From Amblyornis subalaris (taxonomy: Eukaryota > Chordata > Aves > Passeriformes > Ptilonorhynchidae), in contig JACAXG010000130.1 in NCBI GenBank assembly GCA_018881555.1, forward strand, positions 1,869,848 through 1,933,847: a stretch of DNA of 64,000 nt, read 5' to 3'. The notes under the pieces are model-generated. The model was not told the DNA's origin, did not search any database, and worked only from the letters and a program-made list of their open reading frames with translations. Positions 1 through 31,535 of the stretch are shown here, piece after piece. The position numbers and the translations under genes are program-made. Positions within the stretch are counted from its first letter, which is position 1. Each line of letters begins with the position of its first letter.

Positions 1-33
1 TTTGACAATGGAGTAACTAATCAACCATATTAC

Positions 34-103
34 CTTGAGTACCTGCAGTTTGGTCTCCAGCTCCAGTTTCCTCAGTAACAAGGCNTCATTGACAGTCTCT
101 AAC
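34..103 (-). CDS. CYTIP: CYTIP coding exon 6 (coiled-coil start)
   Basis: 70 nt between CCCCACAG and CTCAAG|GTAATA, encoding [23 protein letters not shown]. Position 85 is N, giving one unknown residue (Asp or Glu). The next exon is beyond the left edge. Confidence 0.9.
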
Positions 104-3100
104 CTGTGGGGAGCAGGTGATGCTGGCCCTGAAGCACGGAGGCTCTGCCCAGCCCAGCCCACAAGGGTTCCTGCGTCTGAGACAGTGCAGGGCTGTGGGG
201 TAGCATGAGGAGCTCTCCTGCCTTCAGTGGGAGAGGATATTAGGCCAAACTCTACCTGAAGGAGGGACACCCACCTCAAAGAGTTCCCTGAAGACTTTAT
301 CAAGTCCACTATTTGCTTGTGATCAAACCCCTTGGTGTTCACGCCGTTGATGCTGGTGAGGATGTCACCTGCCAGAGATGCACAGAGGCCAAAGTGAGCA
401 CCCACAGCCCGGGCACGCCTTCCACCTGCTCCACAGGAACAGNAACAGGGAGAAAGGAGCATAAAGCCTCCCACAGCAGGAAAACCCATGGATAGTTACC
501 AGCCTGAAGGCCAGAGAGATGGGCAGGGCTTTCCTCTTGAATTCTGCAGACACAAGTGTACACCTCCAGGGAAAAATCATTTTGGTGTGGAAACCTAGTA
601 GTCTGTTAATGCCAAAGGGACAGAGTTACCAATCCTGGAGCCATGAAAGCCATTTAAAATTCAATACTTCTTCAATGAGAAGGCTGTGATGAGCAGGGTA
701 TATTACATGCAAGTGAGAACCTCAAAATGCTATAACNCAACAATTAGAAATGCATTTGTACAGCAGACACCAGACAGGTGCCTGTACACTGTGTTTGGGG
801 AAAAAAAAAAAGACTACTAGTTTTAAAGAAAGATGGTTATTCGGTAATAAAAACTCAGTAACTTCAACCAAGAATATGTCAGCACGGGTGGGAATGGCTT
901 TCTGGAAGGATGTCTCATGTTCCCAAGGGAACATGGCAAGGTGGGACTGGGGCTCTTCAAGGGATTGATTCCTACTCATTGGGAATGCTGGAGTGTGGAG
1001 TCAGTGGACACTACCAGAGAGGTCAGTTTGNAATGGGAACTGAAAAGACAGAAGATTTTAACTTACTTTTGCTCTTCTGGCCTCTGAAACTTGTCATGCA
1101 CACACATCCCCACACTCCTCAAAAGTGCTTTTTATTCTTAGCTTACACATTNAACTATACATTAAGTAACTCTAATTATAAATCCCTCGTGTGGTTATGG
1201 GTGCTGACATGAATTTAGAAAAATGCAGAGGCCGGTGTCCCAGCCTGTCTGGATCCCGCGACAGCAGGAAATGTCTTCTGGTGACATGCAAATACCACAT
1301 CTGCCTTCAGCACTGAGGCTGAGCTTCCTGGAAACCTGCAACTGCCACTTCTAACCCAGAGAAATTCCCAAATTTCTCAGCCAGTGTGGAACAAAGGGAC
1401 AGAGGCCGGGTGAGTTCAGAGCTCATCTGGCCAAATCCCCCCGACGCAGTGATTCCAGCCCTTGGACCAGCAGTGAAATTCCTGGTTAAGCTGAGAGTGA
1501 CGAGTGAAGCACGAGCTCCCTGCAGATGTAGACCTAAAGTTTCACATCGTCTTATTCTGCTTTGCCTAAATTTATCTTGTAGTAATAAAACTACAGTTTC
1601 TAAACATCCTCGGTGTCTGACAGATGCTGCCTTTCTGCAGCCCAGGCTTTCTATGAAGTGCTCACNCTGGATGTACATTCAGGAAGAAAATGTGCCAAGA
1701 ACAATTATTTTTAATCAGAATGTCACATATAATGAAAATCTGCCCTGACAATTTACACAAAAGCCCAATAATTGACTCAATTATCCTCCCTTCTGAAAGC
1801 TCTCCTCTGTTCACGAGCCGAGTGCTGACCTGCTCATTAGTCACAGACCCAAACTGGGCAAAGTTAAGCTTTTCCTAATACACTAGTTTCNCTGAAAATA
1901 CTGTTTTCCCTTTGTGTGCAGGGAGAGGAGAGCACTTTGAAAGTGCCCTGCCGCTGGCAGGCAGATCNCTCTGCTCCCAAACTACATCCCTTTCTTCCTG
2001 GGATCACTTTTTAATTATAGCCAGGATTTTAGCAGGCCTGCTGATTAGGAGTTACCTTTCTCACAAAAACCCACAAACACAAAATCTCTCACTAGCAGTA
2101 CTTCTGGTAACATTCTGGTTTTCCTACTTGATGATTTACTGACTTCGACACCAAACAGAATCTGTTCCTGTATGATTTAGTCTCCCCCCAAAAAAACTAT
2201 GCTTAGCAGTTATTTGTTAAAAAATATACCAATACTGTACATCTTCTCCAGATGTACCTACCTCTGTCTATATTATAGGAGGCAGCAAAAAGCCAATATA
2301 AGGTGTTTTTTGAAGAGAGATTTTTGATCTCTCTCATTTTATATGAAAATATTCTCATATGTAATTCTCCCAAAAATATTCACTTACGGAGGTAAGAAGG
2401 CACTGCCATTGCCTCTTATTTGGATTTGGATGGGATTTCTCCTACATTCAACACTCTGACTTGTGAGAAAGCCAGAAATTCTCATCTGTGACCTTTGCTG
2501 TGAAAAAATCCTCAGAAAAACATCNCCGTCCTGTATGAGTGCTGTAAGCTCTTCAAATTTCACAGGCTCTGACAGACGCCTTCCTCTGCTCCGGGCTGCC
2601 TTAACTTGATTTTGAGGATGTGACNCTTTAGATTCTGCACCACATCTTGTTGTTAATGAATCAACTTGTCATTTAAGCCTTACCTGGATCTCAAACCCAA
2701 ACGTCTCTTCATCTTCTTTCAGTATGGTGATGAAGTGTCTGCATGAGGAACGACAGAATTCCAGGTGAGCAGGGGGTGCCATGCTTGGTGTACCCGCATG
2801 CCCACCCAAAGCAGCGGCGTCCCCACCACCGCCCCTCCTTGTGCCTCGGGGGTGGCACCACGCCATCCTCCCCAAGGTGCAGGNCTGCTGCCGCCTCTTC
2901 CCTGGCTCAAACTGACGGTCACAACTGCACCTGCACGTCCCAGGTGCTGGGTACCACTCTCTGCCTCGCACCCTGACCCCACTCGGGCCGGGAAAGTTCC
3001 TGGGACACGCGTTTCATGCAGAATAAGCCAGTAACAGTGACTCTAGAACCATGGAATCATACCTCTGTGGCTTGGAGGAGTCACCAGAGGAGCTGGATCT

Positions 3101-4967
3101 GGCTAAGGCGAGCTGTGACCAGAAACAGGAGAGGAAAGGGGTCAGTAGGTTCATGGTTCTTCGAGGCACACAGATAAAATCAGCAGTTTAGAAAAGAGCT
3201 AAGACCAGCTGGTGGCATCCCACCAGCACCTTGCACCAACACCACACCAACACTCTGCCTCAGTCAAAAGAGAGCTCAAACTTCCTGACCAGGAGGAAGA
3301 CAACCGGGAGCTCAAATCCTCCTGTCAGATGCTGACAGCCAGCTCAGAGCAGAAATCCCATCTCTGTTGTGCCAAGAGCTCACCTTAGAGCTTTCCTCTA
3401 GAAATCTGTGGATATTTATAAACTGAACACCTGCCAGGAGAGGCATAAAGCACCCACAATGCAGGGGAGTGCAGACAGTGAGCTCTGCAGTGTCTCATGG
3501 CAGCTGCAGGGCATTTCCCAGCCAGGCATGGGCATCTCAGATCCTTGCTTCAGGCTAGGGACACCTGTGCCTGGAGAGGTCTCTGGGAAAAGCCAGGATC
3601 AGCGTTAAACATGGATTCTTCCCTTAAAAGTGAGCCATGAATGAGGAATGCCATTATCAGTGAAATGTTTGTTGTCAATACAGTTGCTGTCTCAGGCTTC
3701 AGCAGGATAAAACGGTGCCACAGCACCACCTCCTACAGAAACAGCGACTTCATGGACGTGCATCTATTTATTGAGGGACAAGGGGACGAGAGAGGGGCCA
3801 CGTGTATAATAATCCATCCGGGAGGGGGGGGGGAGGGCTGACAGCAGGGGCGCACCTGGGCGATGGATCCCTGTGCTGGGGATGCTGCAGTGTCCTTGGC
3901 CCTGATGTACCTCAGCCACACCAGCCACAGCCACAGCACATCCCTCACCGTCAGCCTGCCCCTGCCAGCGGCCACTGCCACACCGAGGGCGGCTCTGCCA
4001 CACCGGGGGCTCCGCCACAGCCACGAGACCTGCTGCCACCCGGGATCAGCGCTCCCAGGACTGGCCTGGCTCTGGCTTCCCTTTATCATCTGCTCACACA
4101 TGTACCAAGAAAAGATTAAGTGCCTTTCTGTGCCTTAAGTGCACAGACATTACACACGATTTTTCTGATTATATTTTCAGACTATCATGTGTCACAAACT
4201 CTTTCTATTCAGGCTTCTTCATGTCAGGCAAGTAGTCCAGAGCTGGAACTGCTCAGCCGACAATTCACAGCCACAGCAAGACTGTTCTGTGGGAATCCTG
4301 TGGCGAGCAGCAGCATTGTGCTGCCCTGTGCTGATCTAGGGGAGAAGCCCAGCGACAGAGACAGCCCCAGCAGCCCCAACAGTTGTGCAGAAACACTCCC
4401 CAATCCAGATGGAAATAGGGCGTGCTGGGCGCTTGCTGTCAGCGCTGTGGGCAGAGGGCAGCCAGGCCGCTCGACGGAGGTAAATGCACATTTTCAGGGG
4501 CACCCAGACAACACGGGCCCCCCCCCGGCCCTGAGCGCGGCTGGAAAGGGAGAGGAGCTCAGCCGGGGCCGGATCTCGGCTGCTACCGCGCTTCGCACCC
4601 CAAGCCCCGCAGGCAGGACGCCCATCACCCGCTCCTCGCAGAGCTTCCCACACTGCCAGTGCTGCAAGGATTCCATCGCCATCCCCCAAACCAGCCCAGC
4701 TAAGGGCACCCACCGGGCCGTCACCTTCCTGCACCCCACGCAGGAGCCGCGGAGAAGCTGCCGTGTCCCTGCTGGAGCCTGGGCGCAGCGGGCGCTGGCA
4801 GCTCTCCGCGCAGCCCCCGTGCCAGCTTGTACCTGCTTGCGCCCGCGGGGCAGCGTCCCCACCGTGCTGGCCAGGTGCTGCATCCTCCGGCCGTCCGTGG
4901 GCAGTGCCTGCTCCCCGCCCGTGGGGCTGGCGCTGGGGGTCTGCTGCAGGAGCCGCCGCAGGGCCAT
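34..4967 (-). CDS. CYTIP: CYTIP, cytohesin-interacting PDZ protein (5' part, six exons, partial)
   Basis: Join on the minus strand: 4833-4967, 3063-3112, 2684-2738, 500-602, 275-368, 34-103 (507 nt, 169 codons, still open at the last donor). In the family, CYTIP (CYBR/CASP) is a cytoplasmic adaptor of lymphoid and dendritic cells that binds cytohesin-1 through a coiled coil and tempers integrin adhesion. The product starts MALRRLLQQ, has the family motif TLPRGRKQ at residues 38-45, a Ser-rich linker (LALARSSSS), then a PDZ domain from about residue 62 to 155 with the carboxylate-binding loop TFGFEI and the later motif [14 protein letters not shown]. It ends in the charged start of the coiled coil ([11 protein letters not shown]). 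Each exon has AG/GT borders and matching phase. The C-terminal half is off the left edge. The match to human CYTIP is good over the whole span and the position beside ACVR1C fits vertebrate synteny. One N (position 85) sits in the last exon. Confidence 0.93.
275..368 (-). CDS. CYTIP: CYTIP coding exon 5 (PDZ end)
   Basis: 94 nt between CTCTGGCAG and TTGAG|GTGGGT, encoding [20 protein letters not shown] and [10 protein letters not shown]. This is the second half of the PDZ domain and aligns without gaps to human CYTIP. Confidence 0.93.
500..602 (-). CDS. CYTIP: CYTIP coding exon 4 (PDZ core)
   Basis: 103 nt between CATTAACAG and GCTG|GTAACT. The segment after the ligand loop ([17 protein letters not shown]) is the same length as human but diverged, followed by the conserved [10 protein letters not shown] and GLQAG. 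A weaker AG at 564-565 would drop 13 residues; the upstream acceptor preserves alignment length and was preferred. Confidence 0.9.
603..2683 (-). other. CYTIP intron 3
   Basis: 2.08-kb phase-0 intron with GTAAGG donor and CATTAACAG acceptor. It is mostly unique AT-rich sequence with several single Ns. I looked for an extra small exon here and found none with compatible phase. Confidence 0.8.
2684..2738 (-). CDS. CYTIP: CYTIP coding exon 3 (PDZ start)
   Basis: 55 nt between TCATGCAG and CAG|GTAAGG, encoding [18 protein letters not shown]. This is PDZ strand 1 and the GFGF-type ligand loop. The first base completes an Arg codon with exon 2. Confidence 0.92.
3063..3112 (-). CDS. CYTIP: CYTIP coding exon 2
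   Basis: A 50-nt exon between TGGTCACAG and GAG|GTATGA, too short to stand out as an ORF. It encodes [16 protein letters not shown] plus two bases, matching human LALTRSSSLSDFSWSQ in length and register. Confidence 0.88.
3113..4832 (-). other. CYTIP intron 1
   Basis: 1.72-kb intron with GTACAA donor. It holds a G-run (3827-3838) and GC-rich sequence toward exon 1. No repeat family or exon was recognised. Confidence 0.75.
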
Positions 4968-5110
4968 GGCCGGGGCCGAGGGCTCAGGGCCAGCGCTGCA
5001 CCATGGCCGGGGGTGAGGGGCTCAGGGCGAGCGCTGTGCCACGGCCGGGGAAGAAGTGCCACGCTCCNGCCGCCACCCAGAAGTGCGAGAGCGGAAAGGC
5101 CGCCACGTGA
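4490..5110. promoter_or_regulatory. GC/CpG-rich 5' region of CYTIP
   Basis: By eye a CpG-rich block around the first CYTIP coding exon, extending about 140 bp upstream of the ATG. It probably includes the promoter and 5' UTR. No TATA box or defined start site can be claimed. Confidence 0.5.
4833..4967 (-). CDS. CYTIP: CYTIP coding exon 1
   Basis: 45 codons from the ATG at 4965-4967 to CAG|GTACAA. The N-terminus aligns with human CYTIP (MSLQRLLQ) and ends in TLPRGRKQ. It lies in a GC-rich, CpG-rich stretch, as expected of a promoter-proximal exon. Confidence 0.93.
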
Positions 5111-7689
5111 CCTGTGGTTTAGGTGCAAGTTACACAAATCCCTCCAAGCAGAGCCCCAGGCTCTCGGTGTGCCTTGTGCTCACAGGGGAGTTAAGAATCA
5201 GGCTTGGCAGTTAGAGAAATCTGCTTAATTTTTCCATTCCTGCGCACAACAATTCTCACCAGCAGCTGCTGCTCTGCCACGATTTGTCCTTACAGCCCTG
5301 CCTGCCTCAGGCACTCACCTGAACTCAACCTGCTCATACTCTGACTTGCTCGGCATCCCTGGCATCCCTCAGCTCACCTTTTGGCAAAGATGGGAAAATA
5401 ACACTGCCTTTGGCTAATGTGTCATTGCAGGACTTCCGGCTGCAGAGGGGNAAACGAGAGCTGAAAGCCAAGAGCAGAAGCTGAAAGTGTCAGAGCGAGG
5501 GCAGGACGATGCCCTCAGCACAGCACTCAGGTCTTGGTGGGGACCGAGGACTTTCCTGGCACAGCAGGTCTGGGGACACACAGCAAAGTCAGTGCANGGT
5601 CTGCAGGACGGGGCACAAGGGGCTGCCGTGACAGAGCCAGGACAGGCATGATGCCAGGGAGAGCCCTGGCCAGACACCATCCTTGCACCTTTCCTGGATG
5701 GCCAGGGCCTGGGGAAGAGGAGAGGATGACCGGTGGGTGAACAGGAGGGCAGCCGCACTGTGCCCAGACAGGTGTGCACACTGAGCCACCCTCCAGGCAG
5801 GTGGGCTGANTGTGACCCCCAGGTTCCCTGCAGGCCCTCCCAAGGTGTTGACATGACACCCCAGCAGCCAGGGATCCACCAGGGCAACCAAGCCATTGGC
5901 CCACCCTGGAGTAGAGCAATCCCAGTCAGGGTGTCGCTCTGGTCTGCACCAGCCAGAGCATGGACTGACTGTTCTGTTGTTGCCTTAAAATCAAGTTTTG
6001 TTGGAGGTTCCTCTCTTGAAAAGGATTTTGTCNCAGCAGAAAATGTGTTTAGAAGGATTTACGACTCTGAGAACTTCTGGCTGGGTTGTTTTTTCTCTCC
6101 AGGTATTACCTGACCTGCTGTTATTTCAGCATGGCTTTGAATAACCTTCAGATTTCCTGCTCCTGGATGTGATGGAGAAGCACGGGAAGCAGCCCCAGGC
6201 CTGCATGGGTCACTGGAGTGGCTGCCTGTCCCCACTGCCCCTCAGTCACAGGTCAGCAGTGCAGGAGAACGGGCGAGCAGCAGGCGAGCCCCAAGCAGAG
6301 CAGCTTGCCAGCCCTGGCAGTCACCCAGCCAAGCCCTAAGCACCCATAGAGCTGGGGCCACCCCCGGCACGCAGCNGTGCAGCCCTGGCCAGAGCCCTGT
6401 GTCCTGGCTGCCGACACTGCTGGCCGTCAGTGACCTGCAGCAGCTGCTGCCACAGGCTGGACATCCCAACACGCTCATCTGAAACACACCACGACAGGTT
6501 TTGTTGAGGCCACTGGACCAGTACCGGAGACAGTAACTGCACAAAGCAGCCAGAGTTGGTCACAATTAACCCTGGCTGGCATGTGAACCTGCACAGGGAA
6601 AAGCAGGGCCACTGCTATCAAAACAGCAAAGTAATAAAAACATGCAAGTTACAGTCATTTTTCTGGGTAGAGACTTTTTATGGACTTTTACAAAGTCCTG
6701 CCACACACACCTGGGACTCCCAGCTCTGGGAGGAAAGGCTGGCAGGGGCACAGGCAGGGGAGGGGCAGCCAGGACCATGGGGTGAAGGTGCTGTGCTCTG
6801 TCTCTCAGCTGTGTGCAAGTTCAGTGCAGGCTGGCACGTGCTGTCACGACAGAGCAGCACAGAGCTGCTCCACACGCCTTCTGTGAGGGCCCTGCCTCTG
6901 CCAGCTGTGGCGGAGGAGCTGCAGGGACAGATGTCCAGGGAGGAGGCACATGGATGGCTGTCCATGGAGGAGGTGCCCAACATTTGCTGGTGCAGATGAG
7001 CCCTTAGTGCCAGGAAACTGTTGGCATGGAGCTTCCCCCACTCCAGGGGACCCCCTCATCACCCTGGATGGCTGAAGTGTCAGTACATCTCCATCCTAAA
7101 CGTTCATCCTAAAAAACCGGGCATCTTGCAGCAGAGAAACAGCCTGTCAGGAAACATCTGGTCCACACACCTGGAGGAGGGTCGNTGGCTGAGCTGTGAC
7201 AAGTGCCTGCGGTCCCCGTGCCTCTCCTGGCAGACAGACAGGGACAGGGAAGTGTTGCACACTGCCGCAGCACCACAACAATGGGTTTAGATGTCTGTCC
7301 TTCACCTCCGTTCCTGGGGGGAACCCCTCTGGGTTAAGGGGAAGAGAAAAGATATCACTGTAGGGGAGGGGGAAGCTCTCTCCTTTTTCCTGAGAAAAGT
7401 AGCCGTGGCCCTGGGTGTTATCTGCTCTCTTGCCAAAGCACAAAGAGCAACGCGGGGAATGGGTGACTCAAAACTTCTTCCCCTTTTCTGCTCACGGTCA
7501 CCCCGCTGAGTGCTTGAAAACAAAGTGCATTTCGGTTCCTCTGGCAGACCTCTGTGACGTTCCTGAAACCCAGTGACTCATCTGCAAACAAGCTGAGAGC
7601 AGAAACAAATGACACCTCCCATCAGAGGACAAGGCAGGATCTTGGTGAGAGCTGCCCCAGCAGCCCCGTGCCCCTCTGCTGCCCTGCGC

Positions 7690-7850
7690 CCCACACCAGC
7701 CACGCACACCACAACCCCCACAGGCACCCCACACCTCTGACACACACCCCGCACCTCTGGCAGGCACCCCACACCTCTAGCAGGCACTCCACACCTCCAC
7801 CAAACACCCCACACCTCCACCAAACACCCCACACCCCACCAGACACCCGC
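7690..7850. repeat. Minisatellite, degenerate 18-20-bp units
   Basis: Tandem copies of a unit like caggcaccccacacctct, drifting into ccaccaaacaccccacacct. About eight units, imperfect. Intergenic, 5' of CYTIP. Confidence 0.75.
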
Positions 7851-8051
7851 CACGCACCCATCCCTGCCAGCCTGCCTGCTCCTCCCCGGCCGGGCTCAGA
7901 GCTGCTCGGGGCTGAGCCAGAGGCAGAGGGGAGCCTGAGGTCTGATGACCCTGCTGGCCTGGCAGCNGCTCTCGTGTCCGGGGAGATCACAAGGATGCCC
8001 TGCCCCAGCCTCCTCCCTGGCACGATGCTGGCTCGGTGTCAGGGCTGGAGT

Positions 8052-8130
8052 GATGGGACACCTTCCACTAGACCAGGTTGCTCCAAGCCCTGTCCAGCCT
8101 GGCCTTGAACGCTTCCAGGGATGGAACACT
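8052..8130 (-). mobile_element. CR1 LINE 3' fragment
   Basis: The plus strand reads ACACCTTCCACTAGACCAGG, then TTGCTCCAAGCCC. This is the reverse complement of the conserved CR1 3' region. Short and truncated at both ends. Confidence 0.8.
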
Positions 8131-9199
8131 CATCCCTCCGAGGCTGCAATGCCTGCAGGGTTTCTGCCCACAGTCACCTCGCCCGGACTGAAGGGAGGAG
8201 CGAGGAGTCACCCCCTGTGAGACACAAGCCCTCAGGGACTCAGGAGCTGGCTCCTCTCCTTAGCTACCAAATGTACACCAGTGGCTCCTGGGGAGTTGAT
8301 TTACTTAACAACAAGAATTGAAGAGTCAGCCCTTTCTCCTTCAGACCCAAGCCCTCCACCGAGCGGTTTCTCACGAACACCTCTCCCCAAGTGACAGCCC
8401 CGGTGTTCTGCGGCCGCAGGGCCGGNACGCAGCTGTCCGGGCACAGCATCCACGGACGGAAGCCCCCACCTGGNTCGCAGGGGTGGCTGCTGCTCCAGCC
8501 AGGAGCAAAAGAATGTCTCCCGGGAGGCAGGAATTTCTCAGGCTGGTGGGAGTGCAGCACGCAGCTCTCCTGTGCGATGGACACCCAGCCGGCGCGGCGG
8601 TGGCCAGCGGATGGCAGTCGATGTTCANCGATGAGCCACCGGCTGCTGCTGTGCCATCGGCACCAGCCCCAGCGCCCCGACTGCCCGGCCACAACCAGAG
8701 CCTGCACAGCCAGCGCCGTGGCAATGACACCTTCCTGGAGATGTGCAGGGACCAGAGAGCAAGAGTTCACAAATAATTGCTGTAATACAAAGGTCTTTTT
8801 AAGAAAAAAAATAAAAGCCCACAGTATCCTTCAAAAGCCACTGAAGTTTCTTGGGTCACAGCATGGCAGATTTCGTTTTGACATGCCTCAAATTCAAACA
8901 AAGCCTGACTTAATTCCCAGATTATGGCTATGTCAGGGGAATTTTCAAGCACACAGACTCCAGAACTGAGGTGTGCGNGGTGAGTAGGTCTCACTCAGGC
9001 TTACGCCACTGAAAATCTCAATAGCTGGAAGAGCAGGATCAGGGAGTCTTGTACGAAAGGGAGCTCAGAGCTCACACTGGTGTGGGTGAANGAGTCACAA
9101 GTGAAGGTTTCTGTGCGTTCAAACAGGCTCAATACTTCTCCCCACATAAAATGAATATAAAAACAGTTTCAGGCCACAGGAACACAAGAGCAGAGTATG

Positions 9200-12100
9200 C
9201 TGAATTTATTAAAATTGCCACGTCTTCCCCAAAGTACATGGGGTGAAAAATCTGCATACAAAATACAACAGCTAAACCATTATTTACATCCAGACAGCTG
9301 CAATATCAAGCAATAACTTTAGCAATAGTTTTAAAAATAACTCTGCAGTGTACACAGATCAGATATTTCACAACACGAGGGTTGAAGTTGAGCACTGCAC
9401 TGCTATACTTAGTTCAGAAATATTACAGTGTTCCAGATAAAATACTAATGCTTCTTTTAAAAACAGACAACTCAGGAAGTGGTTTGTAGATTGACAAAAA
9501 ATGACACATTTTTCTTAAGGACTGAGAATCACAGCAGGTTTAGACACAATGTCATGGCTACATTCAAAATACTTCTGGTCCATTTATGCCAAAAATACAT
9601 TCAGTGTAAGTTACAATTTATTGCACATTTCTTATCTTCTGTAGAAATATATTGTACCTCATTGCTTATTCCCTGTACATTCATAAATTGTTCTGCCTGT
9701 TAGAGCAGAATGTGGATGTCTTTCCCTAAAAGCTTTGGGGGGATGGGGTACCACAGCCCGTAGGGATGATCCCTGGAATCAGACACGCAGGCTTGCATGG
9801 CCAAGGGCAGAAGAGGNGACTCGCTCCTGGTGCTGCTGAGGGCACCCGGGTGCTGGCCCAGGGCTCTGCAGGGACACCTCAAGGACACCCCAAGGACAGC
9901 CTCACAGACCCCCACCAAACCACGGCAGGGAGGTGTAAGCCATAACCCTCCTCAACACAAAATGAGCTTGTGCCCCTGTATCTGTGCCCCCGGAGGATGC
10001 AGGGGCGTGTCCNCGATACCACCGCGGCAGGAGTGCCACGGAACAGCAGCTCCAGTGCCACCCCTGTTCCTGTCCCGTGACACTGGCACCAGGCAAGGGC
10101 TGAAACCCAAACACCTCCTGCCCTTGAGCAAGGGGGAGCTGGGGGCAGCCGTGAGCCCACCCGCGGCACAGGAGCTCTGGGCAGACGGGGACTGAGGAAA
10201 GAACTTGCCCTGCTCGAAGTTCAGACCCATGGTAGGGACTAAACTAAACAAATTTATTTGTAATTCCTGAATCTATTACCAAGAAAAAAAGTGACATAGC
10301 AATGGCTAAAATATTGTAGGATTCACTATAGTGTCACGTGAGGGAATGAGCCGGATTAAGTGCAAATGATAAAAGTAGGGAAGTGCAGAGGAGATTACAG
10401 CCTGAATTTCTCAAGGGGTGTCTGGGGCAGCAGTTCAAGAAACACACAAAAATTAGGTGCTAGAGGAAACATTAATTAACTTTCCCTTTCAGTCCTTAAT
10501 CCCTGCATTAAGCTTTAGGTTGTTATTAGAAGGAAACTATAAAACATTAGTAACTCCCCCCAGCTAGAAGCATCAATTAGGAGAAGCTGAATGTGGTGAC
10601 AGGTTTTGAGCATCTTTGACCCTGAAAATTTTTATGAGTTTAAGAACTTGTGCTTTAAGTGAAGATTAGCAGGAACATTGTAACCTCTGAAGAAACCTAA
10701 GCCTCCCTAAACTGCACAGAAGTGTCTTGGCATAACCTCTGTGTTTAAATCAGAACAGGACAAACCCACACGGAGGGGAAAGGACACTAAAACAAGCATT
10801 CTTTGGGGTTTTTCTGAAGGAGTGTAGAGTTTACAAACATTTCAGAGCTCAATAAAACATCAGCCCCTTGGCTCAGTTATGTTCAACTCTAGTTCACCAA
10901 AACATACATTCACCTCTCGACAACAAATGAAAAAAGAAAACCAGTGCAAAAATACTGACTTAGGTGAAAAGCCACGGCAAACTGTAATGTCTGATGCCAA
11001 GAGATATGTCCAGGGAAAAGGTTAAAGCATTCCTGGGGCTGGAGCTGTGACCTGTGTGAGGGGCAGCTGAGCCTGAGAATCCTCCACCCACACCTCCCAG
11101 CCAGGCACCAAAAGAGTCTTGTTCGAATTACAGTGTTGATCAACAATTTTCAGAGACTCCAAGAGGAAAACTGAAAACTGAAACCCTTTTCCCACTGAAA
11201 GAAAAAAAAAAAAAATCTTTGATTCTTCCTCCTTAAGATAAGGATTTTTTTTTCAAGTTACATATTACAAGAACAAATTCTGGATTTTAGGTTTGCAAAT
11301 TTTTTGATACTCAAGCCAGCATCAGGCTTTGGATCATGCGGTTGCCAAAATTACCCCTAAAACAGCCTAGAAAGTCACACCACTGAGCTCCACGGGGAGT
11401 GGAGTAGTAGTTCATGTAGTTGAAGCACATAAGAATTAAGAATTAAATCACAGAATCCCAGGATGGTTTGGGTTGGAAGGGACCTCAAAGCTTGTCTCGT
11501 TTCACGGCAGGGATACCTTCCACTAGTCCAGGTTGCTCCAAGCCCCATCCGGCCTGGCCTGAAGCTCTAAGACAACCTTGATTATATCTGAGAAACCACA
11601 CTGGAGAAAAATCTACCAGCAATTTAGGGGAAATACACTCCACTGCTCAGCTCCAGACCACAAAGACCCACATTATTTAACACAAGCAGGAGTGACCGAA
11701 CTTTGTGCAAACGGGTAAATTGCATCAGAGCCTATTTAGGGGCAATAACAGCCAGAAAGTATCCGTAATGTCCTGGAGATGAATATCAGGATGAAACCCT
11801 GAATACTGGTACTACTGACCACCCCACTCAGAAAAAGTTTAACTCATCCTTCCCTGCAATAGCTCCAATCAAGAGATTTTGCCCCAAAGACTGATCTGAC
11901 ACACTATGATCAGCCAACAGCTGATTGCCATGGAGCTGCCTGGGCCACACTGGATTTCTTCAAAGCTTTGCTATTCTGGAAACATCTTTGGGCTTAATTT
12001 CCATGGACTGGCTGGATTCAAAGACATTTAATGAAGCATAAGATTATGAAATGTATAATTTTGCCTATTAAAAATATTCAAACACTATATTCAACTATGT

Positions 12101-13130
12101 GAGCCATAGAGTGGGGCAGAATTCACAAAATGCCAGAACATCAGTGACTTTTGATACAAGAACTCACTTTGATGGCTTGTGGCATTATGGAAACGCGATC
12201 AGAGATGTTAATATTCACCACCAGCCTGCTGGTGTTACAGAATTCCGTAAGAAATCTCTGAGCAGGCTGTATTGGCTTTTGTTAAAGCTTCCCCCTAATA
12301 CATCAAAAGGCACTAAAGAAATGTTACCAGTGATTAGCAAAACGTTGTTAAAAAAAAACATTTTCTCAGTTTAGGTAGAATTTCTCCTGTTCCATCCCTA
12401 CATAGCTGACAGAAAAGTATTGCCTCTATTATTTTTCCTACTAACTGTTAAAAAGAAAAGTTGTCACTTGATTTATCTGTTCAATGAAATGACAGAGTAA
12501 AACAACTCAAATTCTAACCATGATATTGTATGTGAAACTGAGACAATAAAACTAAATGTTAATAGAGAACTGACTCAGTGGTTTTGTTCACAATGTACAT
12601 GCTTAGTGGAATTTCCATATTTTTTAATTGCTTAGGTAATTATAAATATAGTAATTCAAAATGCATTTACTGACAGCCCCTTTTCAGATTCCTGCGTAAA
12701 AACAGGTAAAAAGCTGGGTTAATTTGGTCTTTTACTTGGTTTGAGGACAGAACATGAGGTTTCTCTCGCAAACAAGCTTTAACCAACACCAGACATTTCC
12801 AGGACGTTTGGGGCCTGACAAGGATGAAAAGCACAACAGCGAAAGGTATTTTTACACTGTCATGATGCTTTAAGGTCCTTCCTGCAATTCGCTGGTGTCT
12901 GATTTACTCACAGAACCAAAGCAAGTCACGGACTTGCTGCATCAAACCCAAACTACGAGTCCCAAGCTGCCTCTTCCCACGGCCGCGCCCGACGCTCGCG
13001 GTCGGAGCTCTGCGTCGGGCACCGCAATACTGAACCACGTTATCTGAGGTAGACCAGAAACAAAAATACTATCACATGTGGAAAGATGAACAGCAGGATG
13101 CCTTCCCCTCTCCTGCAGCAGGGAGGTCTG
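9200..13130 (-). other. ACVR1C: Probable ACVR1C 3' UTR and downstream flank
   Basis: AT-rich, exon-free sequence directly after the ACVR1C stop codon. Minus-strand AATAAA hexamers occur at 10253-10258, 9617-9622 and 9205-9210, with ATTAAA variants nearer the stop. The human gene has a long 3' UTR, so any of these could be the end. Which one is used cannot be decided from sequence. A CR1 fragment interrupts it at 11448-11565. Confidence 0.45.
11448..11565 (-). mobile_element. CR1 LINE 3' fragment
   Basis: Starts with TCACAGAATCCCAGGATGG followed by TTTGGGTTGGAAGGGACC, the reverse complement of the CR1 terminus, then AGGTTGCTCCAAGCCCC. 5'-truncated. Confidence 0.88.

Positions 13131-31535
<18,405 letters not shown>

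Larger units (their letters stand above)
5111..9199. other. Intergenic DNA between ACVR1C and CYTIP
   Basis: No exon with family similarity was seen on either strand. It contains a short CA/CT-rich minisatellite (about 7690-7850) and a CR1 fragment (about 8052-8130). The open frames here are short and look like chance. Confidence 0.6.

Noticed and set aside
1062..1090. Possible extra small CYTIP exon (RPEEQ) within intron 3
   Set aside because: The TTTCAG and GTAAGT borders give 17 nt, which breaks the phase. The missing residues were fully explained by extending exon 4 upstream to 602.
4120..5016. 298-codon open frame on the plus strand
   Set aside because: Antisense to CYTIP exon 1 in GC-rich DNA, with low-complexity composition and no recognisable domain or splice context.
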